This document shows, in pieces, positions 46,807 to 57,170 of a stretch of 64,000 nt of DNA. The DNA is taken from contig NZ_BDCM01000010.1 in assembly GCF_001613505.1 (NCBI RefSeq), positions 186,001-250,000 of the forward strand. Direction: 5' to 3'. The stretch's first letter is position 1. The number at the start of each line of letters is the position of its first letter. The notes under the pieces are model-generated. The model had not been told where the DNA came from. It ran no database searches and was given only the letters and a program-made list of their open reading frames with translations. The DNA comes from Nocardia mikamii NBRC 108933 (GTDB lineage Bacteria; Actinomycetota; Actinomycetes; Mycobacteriales; Mycobacteriaceae). Position numbers and translations under genes: made by a program.

Positions 46807-47511
46807 ATGCTGCAGGACGGGGTGGTCACCACTCACAACGGCGCCGCTCGCCGGGGCCGGCCGCCGCAGACACCCGCACAGGCCGACGAGGTGCGCTCCC
46901 GCATCGTCGCCGCCACCGCCGCGGTGTTCACCGAATCCGGTTCGCGCGGACTGAGTGTCGCGCGCATCATCGAACAGGCCGGGATCTCGCGGCCCACCTT
47001 CTACCGCTATTTCGCCAATGCCACGGCCCCGCTCGACGTCGTCCTCACGCAGTCCAACGAGGGCCTGGTGGGCGGGATCCGCCGCGCGCTGGAGGAGTCC
47101 GAGGAGCCGGTGGCACTCGGTATCGGCATCATCGACGCCTACCTGGACTGGGCCCGGGGGCACGGGCCGATGCTGCGCCCGGTGTTCGCGGAACTGCACG
47201 ATCCGGCCTCACCGGTCTCGGCGTACCGGGAGCAGGCTTTCGACGATATCCGCGCGCTGGTGCGGGAGAAGTTCGCCGTGCTGGGCCGGCGGTTGCCCGC
47301 ACCGCTGGACCTCGACACCGCCCTGCAGGTCTGCGCATTCGTGGTCTACCAGGTGTCGCTGGCCACCGCACCGGGTGCGGACCCGGATCCCGAGGCGGTC
47401 GCCGAGGCCCGGCTGACGATGATCCGCACGGTGCTGGTCACCCTCGGCCGACGCGAGGATGTCGAACTCGCCCTGACGATTCCGGGCATCTTTCTGCCCG
47501 TACAAGGCTGA
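46807..47511 (+). CDS. TetR family transcriptional regulator
   Basis: A 234-residue TetR protein. The helix-turn-helix is RSRIVAATAAVFTESGSRGLSVARIIEQAGISRPTFYRYFAN (residues about 29-71), after an Arg/Pro-rich leader. The ligand domain ends in VFAELHDPASPVSAYREQAF and MIRTVLVTLGRR. GGGAGG precedes ATG 46807. Likely represses the divergent aldehyde dehydrogenase-SDR operon and itself through the 29-bp palindrome. Confidence 0.93.
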   Translation: MLQDGVVTTHNGAARRGRPPQTPAQADEVRSRIVAATAAVFTESGSRGLSVARIIEQAGISRPTFYRYFANATAPLDVVLTQSNEGLVGGIRRALEESEEPVALGIGIIDAYLDWARGHGPMLRPVFAELHDPASPVSAYREQAFDDIRALVREKFAVLGRRLPAPLDLDTALQVCAFVVYQVSLATAPGADPDPEAVAEARLTMIRTVLVTLGRREDVELALTIPGIFLPVQG

Positions 47512-47533
47512 ACTCCCGCGAAAACGCCCGGGA

Positions 47534-49414
47534 TCAGCCGCGCAGCCCGCTCGCCCGCAGCACCCGCCGCGAGATCCCGGCCTGCAGCGCCTCTGCCGTA
47601 CCGATGATCCGCACCCGCTGCCGGGCGCGAGTGATCGCGGTATAGAGCAGTTCACGGGTCAGCAGCGTCGACTCCGGGCCAGGCAGCACGATCGTCACCG
47701 CACCGTACTGGCTGCCCTGGCTGCGATGGATGGTCATCGCGTACACCGTGGTGACACCCGGGAACTGCGTGGGATGCACCAGATACGGTTCGCTGCCACG
47801 CTGCAGCGCGGCGCGCAGGCCACCGTCGCCGGACCGCACGATGACACCGGTGTCGCCGTTGTAGATGCGAGCCTCGTGGTCGTTGGCGGTCACGAGCAGG
47901 GGTTGGCCGGGAAACCACTGTCCGGCAGCGGATTCCGTGCCGATTCCGGCCCCGGCGACCCAGCCGCCGGCCATCCGGTCCCATCGTTCGACACCGAACG
48001 GCCCCTGCCGGTGCGCGCACAGCAGGCGATGCGATTCCATCGCCCGCAGCGCCGCCGCGTCGTCCCCGGCCTCGGCGGCGGTGGTGGATTCGCGGGCGGC
48101 GCGGACCACGTCGGCGCGCACATCGGCGATGTCGTCGGGTTCGTGCAGGGACAGTTCCGCACCGCCGTCGTGCAGCAGCGCGAGCGCCGTCTCGGCGTCG
48201 CCGGCGCGCACCGCCACCGCCAGATCGGCGATCCGGCCACCGAACCGGCGGCCGCGGGTCAGGCGAATCATGCCGCCGCGCAATCTGTTTCGCTCCCGCT
48301 CACTGAGATCCTCGGCGCCTGCCACCGGTCCCGAGCCGGTGTCCAGGATCCGCTCGAGGATCGGATTCGGCGGGCCGGCCACCGGGCCAGCGACCAGATC
48401 GGCGAGGACGGCACCGGCGTCGACCGAGGCGAGCTGGTCCGGGTCGCCGACGAGGACCAGCCGTGCGTCCGGGCGCACGGCCGGCAGCAGCCTGCTCATC
48501 ATGGTCAGTGACACCATGGAGGTTTCGTCGACGACGATGACGTCGTAGGGCAGCCGATTGTGGGCGTGATGGCGGAAGCGGGTCGTGCCGCCGCGCTGCC
48601 AGCCCAGCAGCCGGTGCACAGTGGCCGCGGTCAGCTCCGGGAGGTCGAGATCGCGGGCCTGGTCGCGCACCGATTCCTGCAGGCGCGCAGCGGCTTTGCC
48701 GGTCGGCGCGGCCAGTGCGATACGCAGGGGCGCCGTGTCGGCGACCGCGCGCTGATGAGCGACCAGCAGTGCCAGGATGCGGGCGATGGTGTGGGTCTTA
48801 CCGGTGCCGGGCCCACCGGCGACCACCGTGGTCCAGCTGGTGGCGGCGACGGCGGCGGCGATGCGCTGGCGGTCCGGGGCGGCGCCGGGCCCGCCCGTAC
48901 CGGGGAACAGCCGGTCCAGTTCCCGGCGCACGGTGTCCGGGTCGACGAGCGGATGCCCGTGCGCACGGTCCGCGAGCACCTCGCGGATCGTCTGCTCCTG
49001 CCGGTAGTAGCGGTCCAGATACAGCAGCGGCCCGCCTTCGGAGTCGACCAGCCGCAGCGGGCACAGCGGTCCGGCCGGGCTGCCGCACACCAGCGGGCTC
49101 GCGCGCAACTGCTCGCACAGGCTGTCGACCTCCGGCCAGGGCAGCAGAGCGGGGTCGATCGGCTCCGCCTCGCCGAGGTCGAAACCCTCGCCGTCGACAC
49201 CGATTTCGTGCATGCGCCGCAATTCCAGGCACACCGATCCCGATCGCACCGCACGCACGGCGAGCGCGGCGGCCAGCAGCACCTGCTCGCCGGATTCACC
49301 GCCGAGCTTGCCCAGCCGCAACGCCACGTGCACATCGGCCGCCGACAGCACCCCGGCGGTATTGAAGGTTCGCAGCAGCCCGGTAGCGCGCTGCGCCAGT
49401 GCGATCGCCGTCAT
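47534..49414 (-). CDS. recD: Exodeoxyribonuclease V subunit alpha, RecD
   Basis: A 626-residue SF1B 5'-3' helicase. The Walker A is VVAGGPGTGKTHTIARILALL, Walker B is DVIVVDETSMVSLTMMSRLL, and the C-terminal helicase motifs include YAMTIHRSQGSQYGAVTIVLP and ELLYTAITRARQRVRIIG. Part of RecBCD, which resects DNA ends and, in Escherichia coli, loads RecA after Chi. The ATG overlaps the recB stop (ATGA); third gene of recC-recB-recD. Confidence 0.96.
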   Translation of the reverse strand: MTAIALAQRATGLLRTFNTAGVLSAADVHVALRLGKLGGESGEQVLLAAALAVRAVRSGSVCLELRRMHEIGVDGEGFDLGEAEPIDPALLPWPEVDSLCEQLRASPLVCGSPAGPLCPLRLVDSEGGPLLYLDRYYRQEQTIREVLADRAHGHPLVDPDTVRRELDRLFPGTGGPGAAPDRQRIAAAVAATSWTTVVAGGPGTGKTHTIARILALLVAHQRAVADTAPLRIALAAPTGKAAARLQESVRDQARDLDLPELTAATVHRLLGWQRGGTTRFRHHAHNRLPYDVIVVDETSMVSLTMMSRLLPAVRPDARLVLVGDPDQLASVDAGAVLADLVAGPVAGPPNPILERILDTGSGPVAGAEDLSERERNRLRGGMIRLTRGRRFGGRIADLAVAVRAGDAETALALLHDGGAELSLHEPDDIADVRADVVRAARESTTAAEAGDDAAALRAMESHRLLCAHRQGPFGVERWDRMAGGWVAGAGIGTESAAGQWFPGQPLLVTANDHEARIYNGDTGVIVRSGDGGLRAALQRGSEPYLVHPTQFPGVTTVYAMTIHRSQGSQYGAVTIVLPGPESTLLTRELLYTAITRARQRVRIIGTAEALQAGISRRVLRASGLRG

Positions 49415-52400
49415 CGGCCCTCCTGGCCGGCCAGCAGATCCGACAGCGCCTCGATCAGTTCGGCCGGTGGGTCCCAGTCGAAGACGCCGTGGCCGGGCGG
49501 GGTGCAGGGGCCGATCATGCCGCGCACGAACAGATAGCGCACCCCGCCGAGGTGGCGAGCCGGGTCGTAGCCGGGCAGGCGCCAGCGCAGATAGCGGTGC
49601 AGCGCCGCCGAATACAGCAGCGCCTGCAGCGGATAGTGCGAGCGCATCATCTCCTCGGCCATGCGGTCGCGTCGATAGTGCGCGACGGTCAGGTCACCGG
49701 TGCCCAGCCGGTTGGTCTTGTAGTCGACGACGAGGAAGCGGGGGCCGTCGGTCCGCAGCACCGCGTCGATACTTCCGGTCAGATATCCGCGCAGCGGAAT
49801 GTCGTCGAGCAGATCGAGGGCGTCGGCGTAGGAGGCGAACGGATCGTCGGACCGCAGATATTTCCGCAGCAGGGCGCCGATGCGCCGGACCGTCACCCGC
49901 TCCGCCACCGGGTCGTCACCGCCGGCGAGCGGCAGTTCGAATTCCAATTCGTTCAGTCGATCCCGCGACCGGATGTCGGCCAGCGCGACCGGATCGCACG
50001 GCGTGCGCAGCACCGCGACGAGCGCGCGGGCGAGGTCACCGGGCTCGATATCGGCCATGAGTTGCTCGACGGCTTCCTCGCAGCGCAACCGGACCTCGGC
50101 GGCCAGATCCGGCGCATCGGTGTCGACCAGCTCGAGCACGCCGTGCACCAGCGTGCCGAATTCGGCGCCGTACGGCAGGTCGTTCATCAATGACGGTGCC
50201 GCACCGGCGAATTCGTCCCCCGCCCCGAGCCCGGGACCGAGTTCCGGCGCCGGCGACAGCGGCTCGTCGGTGCCGCCCTCGACGGTATCGGGCGCCACGA
50301 AATCCATTGCAACATGGGAATTTTCGTGCGCAGATGCGGTGAGCGCCGAGTACGAGGTACGGCGCCAGTCGTGGTCGACCGCGCGGGTGAACCGCGCGGC
50401 CTCGAGTGCCGTGCCGGCGGTGTGGCCGCGTTCGGTGCGCATCCGCGCCTCGACCGCCGCGCGGACGGGCTCGATCTCGATCAGGCCGGGACCGGCGGCC
50501 GCGGCCCATTCGCGCAACTGCTGCAGCACGATCGGGTCCGCGGGCACCTCACTGCGGGCCGGAACGTCGGCGCTGCCGGGGTCGCGGCCCAGGATCATCC
50601 GATGCAGCGGCGCGGCGGCCGTACCGTACGCCGGCGCCCACCACGCCACCACCTGGCACTGCGCCCGGGTCACCGCGACGTACAGCAGCCGCAATTCCTC
50701 CCCCGCTTCCTCGGCCTCACAGCGGCGGCGGTGCTCGGCGTAACCGGGCGCCTCCGGGCCACCGACGTCCAGGACCCGTTCGTCGCCGTCGTGGAACAGC
50801 AGCGTCGACGGATTGGGGTTCTTCGCGCCGTCCCATGCGAAGGGCAGATAGACGACGGGGAATTCCAGGCCCTTACTGGCGTGCACGGTGGCGATCTGCA
50901 CCGCGGCGGCATCGCGGTCGAGACGGCGGCTGCGTCCCGCGACGGCGCCCGAGGCCGGATCACGGACCCGGTCGGCCAGCCAGCGGGTCAGCGCGGTGAG
51001 CCCGAGCGATTCCCGCGCGGCGACCTCGTCGAGCAGTTGCGCGATATGCCGCAGATCGGTCAGGCGCCGTTCGCCGCCGCTCTGGGCCAGCAGTCGCGGC
51101 GCGGGCTGGGCCTGGGCGGACAGCCGGTCGAACACGGCCGCGAAACCGGAGCGGGCGAACAGCCGGGCTGCGTCGCGCAACTGGGTGCTGAGCCGGCCCA
51201 CCAGATCCGCGCCACCGGCGTCGATATCGGCCGCGGACAGCCCGAGCAGCGGGGTGGTGGCGGCCAGCCGGACCCGGTCACCGCGGTGCGGTTGTTCCAG
51301 CGCGCGCAGCACCCACAGCCAGTCGGTGGCGCTGCGGGTGGCGAAAACGCTGGCGCCACCGGCGAGTACGGAGGCGACTCCGGCGCGGTCCAGTTCCGCG
51401 CGCACCAGGTCGATCTGCGCGCGGGTGCGGACCAGCACGGCGATGTCGCCGGGTCCCAGCGCACGGTCGCCGATGCGCGCGCCGGACTCGAGGGTGCGAA
51501 CGATATCGGCGGCGAGGTCGGTAGCCACCCGATCGCGCTGGCGGCCCACCACCGGGAACCCGCTGCCGTTCAACGCTCCGGCGCCCTGGCGGGGAAAACA
51601 TCTGAGCCGCAACGGAACCGCCGCGCCATCGGGGCCGGTGAGCCGGCTGTGCGGCCGCACCGCCGTGACCTGGGGCACCGTGATCTGCGCATGTCCGAGG
51701 GCGGCGCCGCCGAGCATGTGGTGCAGTGCCGCCAGCAGACCGGCGTCGCTGCGACGGTTGGTATCGAGTTCGCGGCGGGTGTCGGCGTGGGCCACGGCGT
51801 CCAGGTAACTGAGGACCTCGGCGCCGCGGAAGGCGTAGATCGCCTGTTTCGGATCGCCGACCAGCACCAGGGTCGTGTGGTCGTGGAAGACCCGCCGCAG
51901 GATGTCCCATTGCAGGGGATCGGTGTCCTGGAATTCGTCGACCAGTGTCACGCGGAAGCGGGCGCGGATGCGGCGGCACGCGCGCTCGCCGTGTACCGGG
52001 TCGGCGAGTACGTCGTGCAGCAGCACCAGCTGGTCGTCGAAGTCGCGGATGCCCGAAAGCCGTTTGCGCCGATCGACTTCCGCGCGCACCGCGGCCGCGA
52101 ACGCCGCCGCCTCGGCCGCCGGGTGATCGCCGAGCTCCTCCCCCGGCACCAGCCGCGCGCGCCGGTCCGCGACCGCCGCCGCCGCCAGCGACAGCGCCTG
52201 CCGCACCGGCATCGGCGCGCCGCCACGAGCGTAGCGGGCCAGGTACAGATCCTCGGCGACCGTGCTCACCAGTTCCTCGATGCCCTCGACCAGCCGCACC
52301 CGCGGATCGTGTTCGCCCGCGATGCCGAGTTCGTCGAGCATGCGCTGACAGAACCCGTGCGTGGTGGAGATGGTGCCGGCATCGAAATCCGACAGCGCCG

Positions 52401-53013
52401 CGACCAGGCGCCGGCGCCGCCGCGCCACCTCTGCCGGATCGGCAGCGGCGAGATGGGCGATCAACTCGTCGGTTCCGGCGCGCGCGGCCTCCGGATCGCC
52501 GAGCGCGGCCGCCACCGTGACGAACCGCTCCCGCGTCCGTTCCCGCAACTCCTGGGTCGCCGCCCGGCTGAAGGTCACCAGCAGCAACTGCGAGATGTCG
52601 ACCAGCCCCTCGGCGACGAACCGCACCGCCAGCCCGACGATCGCGTAGGTCTTGCCGGTGCCCGCGCTCGCCTCGAGAACGGTTGTCCCCGTGGGCAGGT
52701 CACCGCACAGATCGAACTGGCCGAACGATGCGGACCCACCCGCGCGGACACTGCTCGAACGCAGAGCGCGCATGCGCCCGGGATCGGGGGATGCACCGTC
52801 TCCGCGGTTCGACGACGCGGGGACGGGCGCCGGTTCGGAAGGCGCATCGGGATTGTCCGCCCCGTCGCCGGACCGCACCTCCTCCACAGCGAAAAGCTCT
52901 CCGACGTCGGCTGTCTCGTTCGTGGTGCGAGTGTGTCGGCGGGTGGTGGTGGTCGTGTGCGCCGCCGCTTCCGGGGCGCGCAGATCGGCGACGGGGAACA
53001 GTTCCTCGGTCAT
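49411..53013 (-). CDS. recB: Exodeoxyribonuclease V subunit beta, RecB
   Basis: A 1200-residue UvrD-type helicase-nuclease. After about 75 residues of low complexity, the helicase begins with VLEASAGTGKTYAIVGLAVRFV. Later motifs are VTLVDEFQDTDPLQWDILRR, VLVGDPKQAIYAFRGAEV and IATVHASKGLEFPVVYLPF. The C-terminal nuclease has RFLVVDYKTNRLG with the catalytic Asp-x-Lys. The ATG at 53013 overlaps the recC stop. With RecC and RecD it forms the end-resection complex. Confidence 0.96.
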   Translation of the reverse strand: MTEELFPVADLRAPEAAAHTTTTTRRHTRTTNETADVGELFAVEEVRSGDGADNPDAPSEPAPVPASSNRGDGASPDPGRMRALRSSSVRAGGSASFGQFDLCGDLPTGTTVLEASAGTGKTYAIVGLAVRFVAEGLVDISQLLLVTFSRAATQELRERTRERFVTVAAALGDPEAARAGTDELIAHLAAADPAEVARRRRRLVAALSDFDAGTISTTHGFCQRMLDELGIAGEHDPRVRLVEGIEELVSTVAEDLYLARYARGGAPMPVRQALSLAAAAVADRRARLVPGEELGDHPAAEAAAFAAAVRAEVDRRKRLSGIRDFDDQLVLLHDVLADPVHGERACRRIRARFRVTLVDEFQDTDPLQWDILRRVFHDHTTLVLVGDPKQAIYAFRGAEVLSYLDAVAHADTRRELDTNRRSDAGLLAALHHMLGGAALGHAQITVPQVTAVRPHSRLTGPDGAAVPLRLRCFPRQGAGALNGSGFPVVGRQRDRVATDLAADIVRTLESGARIGDRALGPGDIAVLVRTRAQIDLVRAELDRAGVASVLAGGASVFATRSATDWLWVLRALEQPHRGDRVRLAATTPLLGLSAADIDAGGADLVGRLSTQLRDAARLFARSGFAAVFDRLSAQAQPAPRLLAQSGGERRLTDLRHIAQLLDEVAARESLGLTALTRWLADRVRDPASGAVAGRSRRLDRDAAAVQIATVHASKGLEFPVVYLPFAWDGAKNPNPSTLLFHDGDERVLDVGGPEAPGYAEHRRRCEAEEAGEELRLLYVAVTRAQCQVVAWWAPAYGTAAAPLHRMILGRDPGSADVPARSEVPADPIVLQQLREWAAAAGPGLIEIEPVRAAVEARMRTERGHTAGTALEAARFTRAVDHDWRRTSYSALTASAHENSHVAMDFVAPDTVEGGTDEPLSPAPELGPGLGAGDEFAGAAPSLMNDLPYGAEFGTLVHGVLELVDTDAPDLAAEVRLRCEEAVEQLMADIEPGDLARALVAVLRTPCDPVALADIRSRDRLNELEFELPLAGGDDPVAERVTVRRIGALLRKYLRSDDPFASYADALDLLDDIPLRGYLTGSIDAVLRTDGPRFLVVDYKTNRLGTGDLTVAHYRRDRMAEEMMRSHYPLQALLYSAALHRYLRWRLPGYDPARHLGGVRYLFVRGMIGPCTPPGHGVFDWDPPAELIEALSDLLAGQEGR

Positions 53014-56000
53014 GGCTGCCCCTGGGATTCGTTGGCCAGCAGCGGATTCCACAGTCGCCGGGCCACCGAGCCGAAGGTGGTGGTCTCGCCGTAGCGGTCC
53101 GGTTCCGGCAGTGGGGTTTCCAGTTGCTCGAAGGTCGGTTCGGGTCCTCGGAGGTAGGTCAGGTAGCGGTCGGTGTGATCACCGAACGGGCGCGGCCCCT
53201 TCGGCCCGCCGTAGAACTCCTCTTCCGCGGCCGCGCGGGCGGAGTCGAGATCGGCTCCGCGGCAGCGGCGTTCGGCGTACACCGCCGAGGCCGACGGCGC
53301 GAACGACAGTGGTTCGGCCAAACCCTCCTCGCGCAGGTCGACCAGCTCGCGCAGCAGGTCCGCGGCGAGCGCGGGGGCCGGTGCGGTCAGCGACGAACGC
53401 CAGGCCGGGCGGCCGAACTTGCCGCGCCCGATGCTCACGGCCTGCCAGCTCTGATGGCGTTCGGTGGCGGCCAGCGCCAGCAGCCGCACCCACGCCGCCA
53501 TCCGATGTTTGGGCGCGAGCCGCGAATAGGTGGCGCGCACGACGGCGTCGTCGTGCACATCGGCGACCGTCCCGGTCAGCCGCCGCCCCGACCCCAGATC
53601 CACCGCGATATCGATGGTTCGCGCCGGCGCCTGCTGCAGTGGCGCGGCGACCTGCACCAGCCGGTCCACGGTGGATTCCACCTCGGCCAGCACCGAAGCG
53701 CCGAGACCGAACGGCGGCAGTGTGCCGCGCCGCCATTCCGCGGCGCGCAGGGCGCCCGGATCGGCGCCGGTGAGCCGGGCCGCCAGCATGCGTTCGCCGA
53801 TGTTCCAGGTGGCCAGCCCGGTCAGTTCGATGGGCAGGCGCTCGTCGATGTCCTCGTCCTCCTCCGGCACTCGGATGCCCAGCCGCTGCCACAGGAACGC
53901 CCGGATCGGATGTTCGGCGAACGACACCAGCTCCGCCAGTTCCACATCCGCGCGCGCCACGGCGGGCAGTGGGCCGGGCAGCCACGGCGGGCTCGGTTGC
54001 GCGGGGCGAGCCGCGGCGCGGGCCGCGGCCAGCGCGAGGGTGTCGAAACCGAACGGGTCGAGCGCGTCGAAATTGCGGCCGTCGTAGGCCTGCAGCGGAT
54101 GCCGCCGCACCACCTCACCGGCCCCGCGGTGGGCGCGCACCACGTCGATCAGTTCCGCGAGCGGTGTCACCGGCGGCCGGGGCGTACCGGTCACCGGATC
54201 GGCACCGGTGTAGAGCACCACCAGATGCTGTTCGGCGGCGAGGACGGCATCGAGCAGCAGCCCGCGATCCTCGCTGCGCGGATCGCGTTCTCCGACAAGC
54301 GGTTCCCGCGCGGTGACGTCGTCGCCGTCGATGCCGCCGGTGCGCGGGAACACCTCGTCGTCGAGCCCGAGCAGCACCACCACCCGATGCGGAACCGACC
54401 GCATCGGCGCCAGCGCGCAGACGGTGAGCTCACCGGTGCGGTAATTGGAGCGCGGCGCCCGGGCCCGGGACCGCGCCCGCAGGGCGGCGACCACATCGGG
54501 CAGCCGCAACTCGGCCGCCTCCGCGTGCTCGAAGGCGGCGGCCAGTTCCCGGCGCGCCTGCACTCCCTGCCAGGCCGCGGCGGCCGGCAGATCGGTGAGC
54601 AGATCGAGCGCGCGATGCAGGATCTGCAGCCACTGCCGGGCGGGTCGCGGCGCACCGGCGGGTTCGGCCGGGGTGGGTCCGTTCAGATCGCGCACACAGA
54701 CCGCGAGCCGGTCGACGAATTCGGCGAAACGCCCGGCCAGGTCCACATCGCCGGAGTCGACGTCGTCCAGCGGCAGCGCCAGATCCAGCCAGTCCTCGCC
54801 CGATTCCCCCGCGGCGACGCCGAGCAGAATGCGGTCGACCGCCGCGTTGAGGGTGTTCTGGCCGAATTCGGCGAGTCCGAAGGCCTGCCGCTGCCGTTGC
54901 CCGATCCCCCAGCGGGCGCCGGTTTCGGCGGCCCATTCGCGCAGCCGCTCGATATCGTCGTCGTCGAATCCGCAGCGATACCGGACGGGTTCAGTGGCCG
55001 CGAGGTCGAGCACCTGGGTGACGCCGACACGTCCCTCGGCCAGCGCCAGCAGATCCTCCAGCACCGCGAGCACCGAATTCGCCGCGCCCGCACTGCGTTC
55101 GGCGGGCCGCACCCGTAAGCCGTGCGCCGGATTCGCGTCGGGGTCGTCGAGGGCGGCGGGCCCCTGGCCGAAGGCGGCCCGCACCAGCGGGGCGTAACCG
55201 TCGGGATCGGGGCACAGCACGATCACATCGCGCGGTTCGAGGGTGGGATCACGCTGGAAGAGGCCGAGCAGGACATCGCGCAACACCTCCACCTGCCGGG
55301 CGGGGCCGTGGCAGGCGTGGATCTGCACGCTGTCGTCGGCGTCGCGCGTCACCGGTGGCCAGCGGTCCGCGCGGATGGCCGCCTGCACCTCGGAAAGCAC
55401 TGTGCCCGTACCCTTTTCGACACCGGAACCAGGCTGATGGTGCTGGTCGGCGAAATCCACGGTCGCCAGCCTGTTCTGCACCTCGCGCACATCGCGGCCC
55501 AGCGCCGCCAGCAGCGGATGCCGGGCGATCGGATCGGCCACCACCCGCCGGGGTGCCGCGGGACAGGTTCGCACGATCGTCGCGGCGCCCGCGAGCCCGG
55601 CAGCACCTTCCGCGGTCTCGTCGGATCCGGCCGCGCCACCAGCCGCCGGACGGGCGACCTCGACCCCCTCCGCCGCGGCATCCGTGTCCGACCGCAACCG
55701 CTCCCACAGCGCCGGGCTGGGATGGGCCAGCCAGAGGTGCACGTCGCGGTGTTCGGCCACCGCCTCGAGTACCGCGAGCTGCGCGGCCGCGATCCGAGGC
55801 AGTCCGAAGACCGAAAGACGCTGCGGCAGATCGATACTCGCGGGATCGGTGCGCAGCCGGCGGCAGACGGCGTCGAGCCGCTGCGCCGGTGCGGGAACGC
55901 CGATCGCCTCGCGTACCCGCCGCCACAGTCGCGGCTGCCACAGCAGGTCGTCGGGCAGGTCGGCGCCGCAGCCGTCGGTGTCGGCACCGTCGGCCCAGTC

Positions 56001-56474
56001 GGTGATCAGGGTGGGGCGGGTGGTGCCATAGGTGTCGAAGAGGGTCGCGATATGCGTCGCGGTGCCCAGCCGCCGCCCCGCCCGGTACGCCTCGGCCGGC
56101 CCGGCGCCCACGCCCAGATGCCGGGCCAGCACCGCCGCCCACGGCTCACCGACCGCGGCATCCATCGCCGCCAGTACGGGCCACACCAGCCGGTCGGGCG
56201 CCCACGGGTCGGCGTCGGCGGCGATATCGGAGGCCGTGGCCGAGATGCCGGCGACCAGTGCCGCAGGGGTCGGATAGTCGATGTTGGCGGCCACGCCGTC
56301 GCCGGTTCGCGCGCCCAGGGTCACCGCGAGCCGCTGGTTGAGCCAGCGTTGCACGCCGTGCGCGCCGACCGCGACGACCTCGGCGGCGAAAGGATCCGGC
56401 AGCGGATGCGACAGCATCGCGGCGAGCGCGTCGGCGAGCGTGCGCGCCGACTCGGCCCGGTGGATGTGCAGCAC
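53010..56474 (-). CDS. recC: Exodeoxyribonuclease V subunit gamma, RecC
   Basis: A 1154-residue protein: N-terminal inactive helicase-like domains (LHIHRAESARTLADALAAMLSHPLPDPFAAEVVAVGAHGVQRWLNQRLA), middle domain with VIVLCPDPDGYAPLVRAAF and RVVVLLGLDDEVFPR, and C-terminal inactive nuclease-like part. In E. coli RecC holds the complex together and reads Chi. The GTG at 56474 is chosen at the start of family homology, with GAGAGGCGG upstream; the frame is open to 56636 but that part is not RecC-like. First gene of the operon. Confidence 0.95.
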   Translation of the reverse strand: MLHIHRAESARTLADALAAMLSHPLPDPFAAEVVAVGAHGVQRWLNQRLAVTLGARTGDGVAANIDYPTPAALVAGISATASDIAADADPWAPDRLVWPVLAAMDAAVGEPWAAVLARHLGVGAGPAEAYRAGRRLGTATHIATLFDTYGTTRPTLITDWADGADTDGCGADLPDDLLWQPRLWRRVREAIGVPAPAQRLDAVCRRLRTDPASIDLPQRLSVFGLPRIAAAQLAVLEAVAEHRDVHLWLAHPSPALWERLRSDTDAAAEGVEVARPAAGGAAGSDETAEGAAGLAGAATIVRTCPAAPRRVVADPIARHPLLAALGRDVREVQNRLATVDFADQHHQPGSGVEKGTGTVLSEVQAAIRADRWPPVTRDADDSVQIHACHGPARQVEVLRDVLLGLFQRDPTLEPRDVIVLCPDPDGYAPLVRAAFGQGPAALDDPDANPAHGLRVRPAERSAGAANSVLAVLEDLLALAEGRVGVTQVLDLAATEPVRYRCGFDDDDIERLREWAAETGARWGIGQRQRQAFGLAEFGQNTLNAAVDRILLGVAAGESGEDWLDLALPLDDVDSGDVDLAGRFAEFVDRLAVCVRDLNGPTPAEPAGAPRPARQWLQILHRALDLLTDLPAAAAWQGVQARRELAAAFEHAEAAELRLPDVVAALRARSRARAPRSNYRTGELTVCALAPMRSVPHRVVVLLGLDDEVFPRTGGIDGDDVTAREPLVGERDPRSEDRGLLLDAVLAAEQHLVVLYTGADPVTGTPRPPVTPLAELIDVVRAHRGAGEVVRRHPLQAYDGRNFDALDPFGFDTLALAAARAAARPAQPSPPWLPGPLPAVARADVELAELVSFAEHPIRAFLWQRLGIRVPEEDEDIDERLPIELTGLATWNIGERMLAARLTGADPGALRAAEWRRGTLPPFGLGASVLAEVESTVDRLVQVAAPLQQAPARTIDIAVDLGSGRRLTGTVADVHDDAVVRATYSRLAPKHRMAAWVRLLALAATERHQSWQAVSIGRGKFGRPAWRSSLTAPAPALAADLLRELVDLREEGLAEPLSFAPSASAVYAERRCRGADLDSARAAAEEEFYGGPKGPRPFGDHTDRYLTYLRGPEPTFEQLETPLPEPDRYGETTTFGSVARRLWNPLLANESQGQP

Positions 56475-56837
56475 CTGCGCACCGCCTCTCTGTCCCTCGC
56501 GCGCGATCCCTTGTCGCGGTGATGCGGCGCGCCCGATCCTACAAACCCGGCCACCGCTCCCGGCGACACCGACCCGCCTCGGAGCGCCGCACTCCGCGAA
56601 CGCTGCGGTTTGAGCCGGCCGCAACCGTCCCGCCAACGCCCGTTACCACCGATTTGCACTTCTTCGCAGCATGTCACCAAACATTCGGCAACACAATCGA
56701 ATCCGGCCATCATGACCATTCGGCTATCACGAACGCAATCCGCCACCGCGTGTCACCCGCATACCGGGTCCGCCGTGTGCGACAGTGCTCTGCGGGGAGG
56801 TTTCGGGAGAAGCGGTATCGAAAGGCTGGTTCGATTC
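56475..56837. other. Intergenic region upstream of recC
   Basis: About 360 bases between divergent recC and the small gene at 56838. The part at 56640-56720 is AT-richer and probably contains the promoters. No gene or clear repeat was seen. Confidence 0.4.
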
Positions 56838-57044
56838 ATGTCTGCGACGGTGGTCCCCCTCGTACCCAGATCCGGGTTCACGGTACGGCGATCGGGCGAG
56901 ACGTGGGAATTGATCAACTCCCGGCACTACGGCCGCGGCGTGGTGCTGCACAGCTGGGCCCGCGACGGACATTCCGAGGCCTTCGAGCACTGCTATCGGC
57001 TCAACGGCCGCAGCGTCGAGGAATTGCTCGCAGCATTCCGCTGA
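56838..57044 (+). CDS. Small hypothetical protein, 68 aa
   Basis: A short soluble protein: SATVVPLVPRSGFTVRRSGETWELINSRHYGRGVVLHSWARDGHSEAFEHCYRLNGRSVEELLAAFR in segments. A GAAAGG-type site is 11 bases upstream of the ATG. Composition and spacing of hydrophobic residues suggest a small folded beta/alpha domain. No family was recognised and no partner is adjacent. Confidence 0.55.
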   Translation: MSATVVPLVPRSGFTVRRSGETWELINSRHYGRGVVLHSWARDGHSEAFEHCYRLNGRSVEELLAAFR

Positions 57045-57170
57045 CCTGCGTCATTGCGGTCGATATGGCCGAAATGCGCTGGCCCGCAACGATCTTTGCG
57101 TAGCTAGCACATCCGCAGGCCGACCTCAAGACGTGCGTGATCGGCGCATTTGTGGCTATTGTGGCTCACC

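Noticed and set aside
50314..53094. 926-codon plus-strand frame opposite recB
   Set aside because: Shadow of recB, whose helicase and nuclease motifs are intact on the minus strand.
52683..55118. 811-codon plus-strand frame opposite recC
   Set aside because: Shadow frame; recC is continuous and overlaps recB in an operon.
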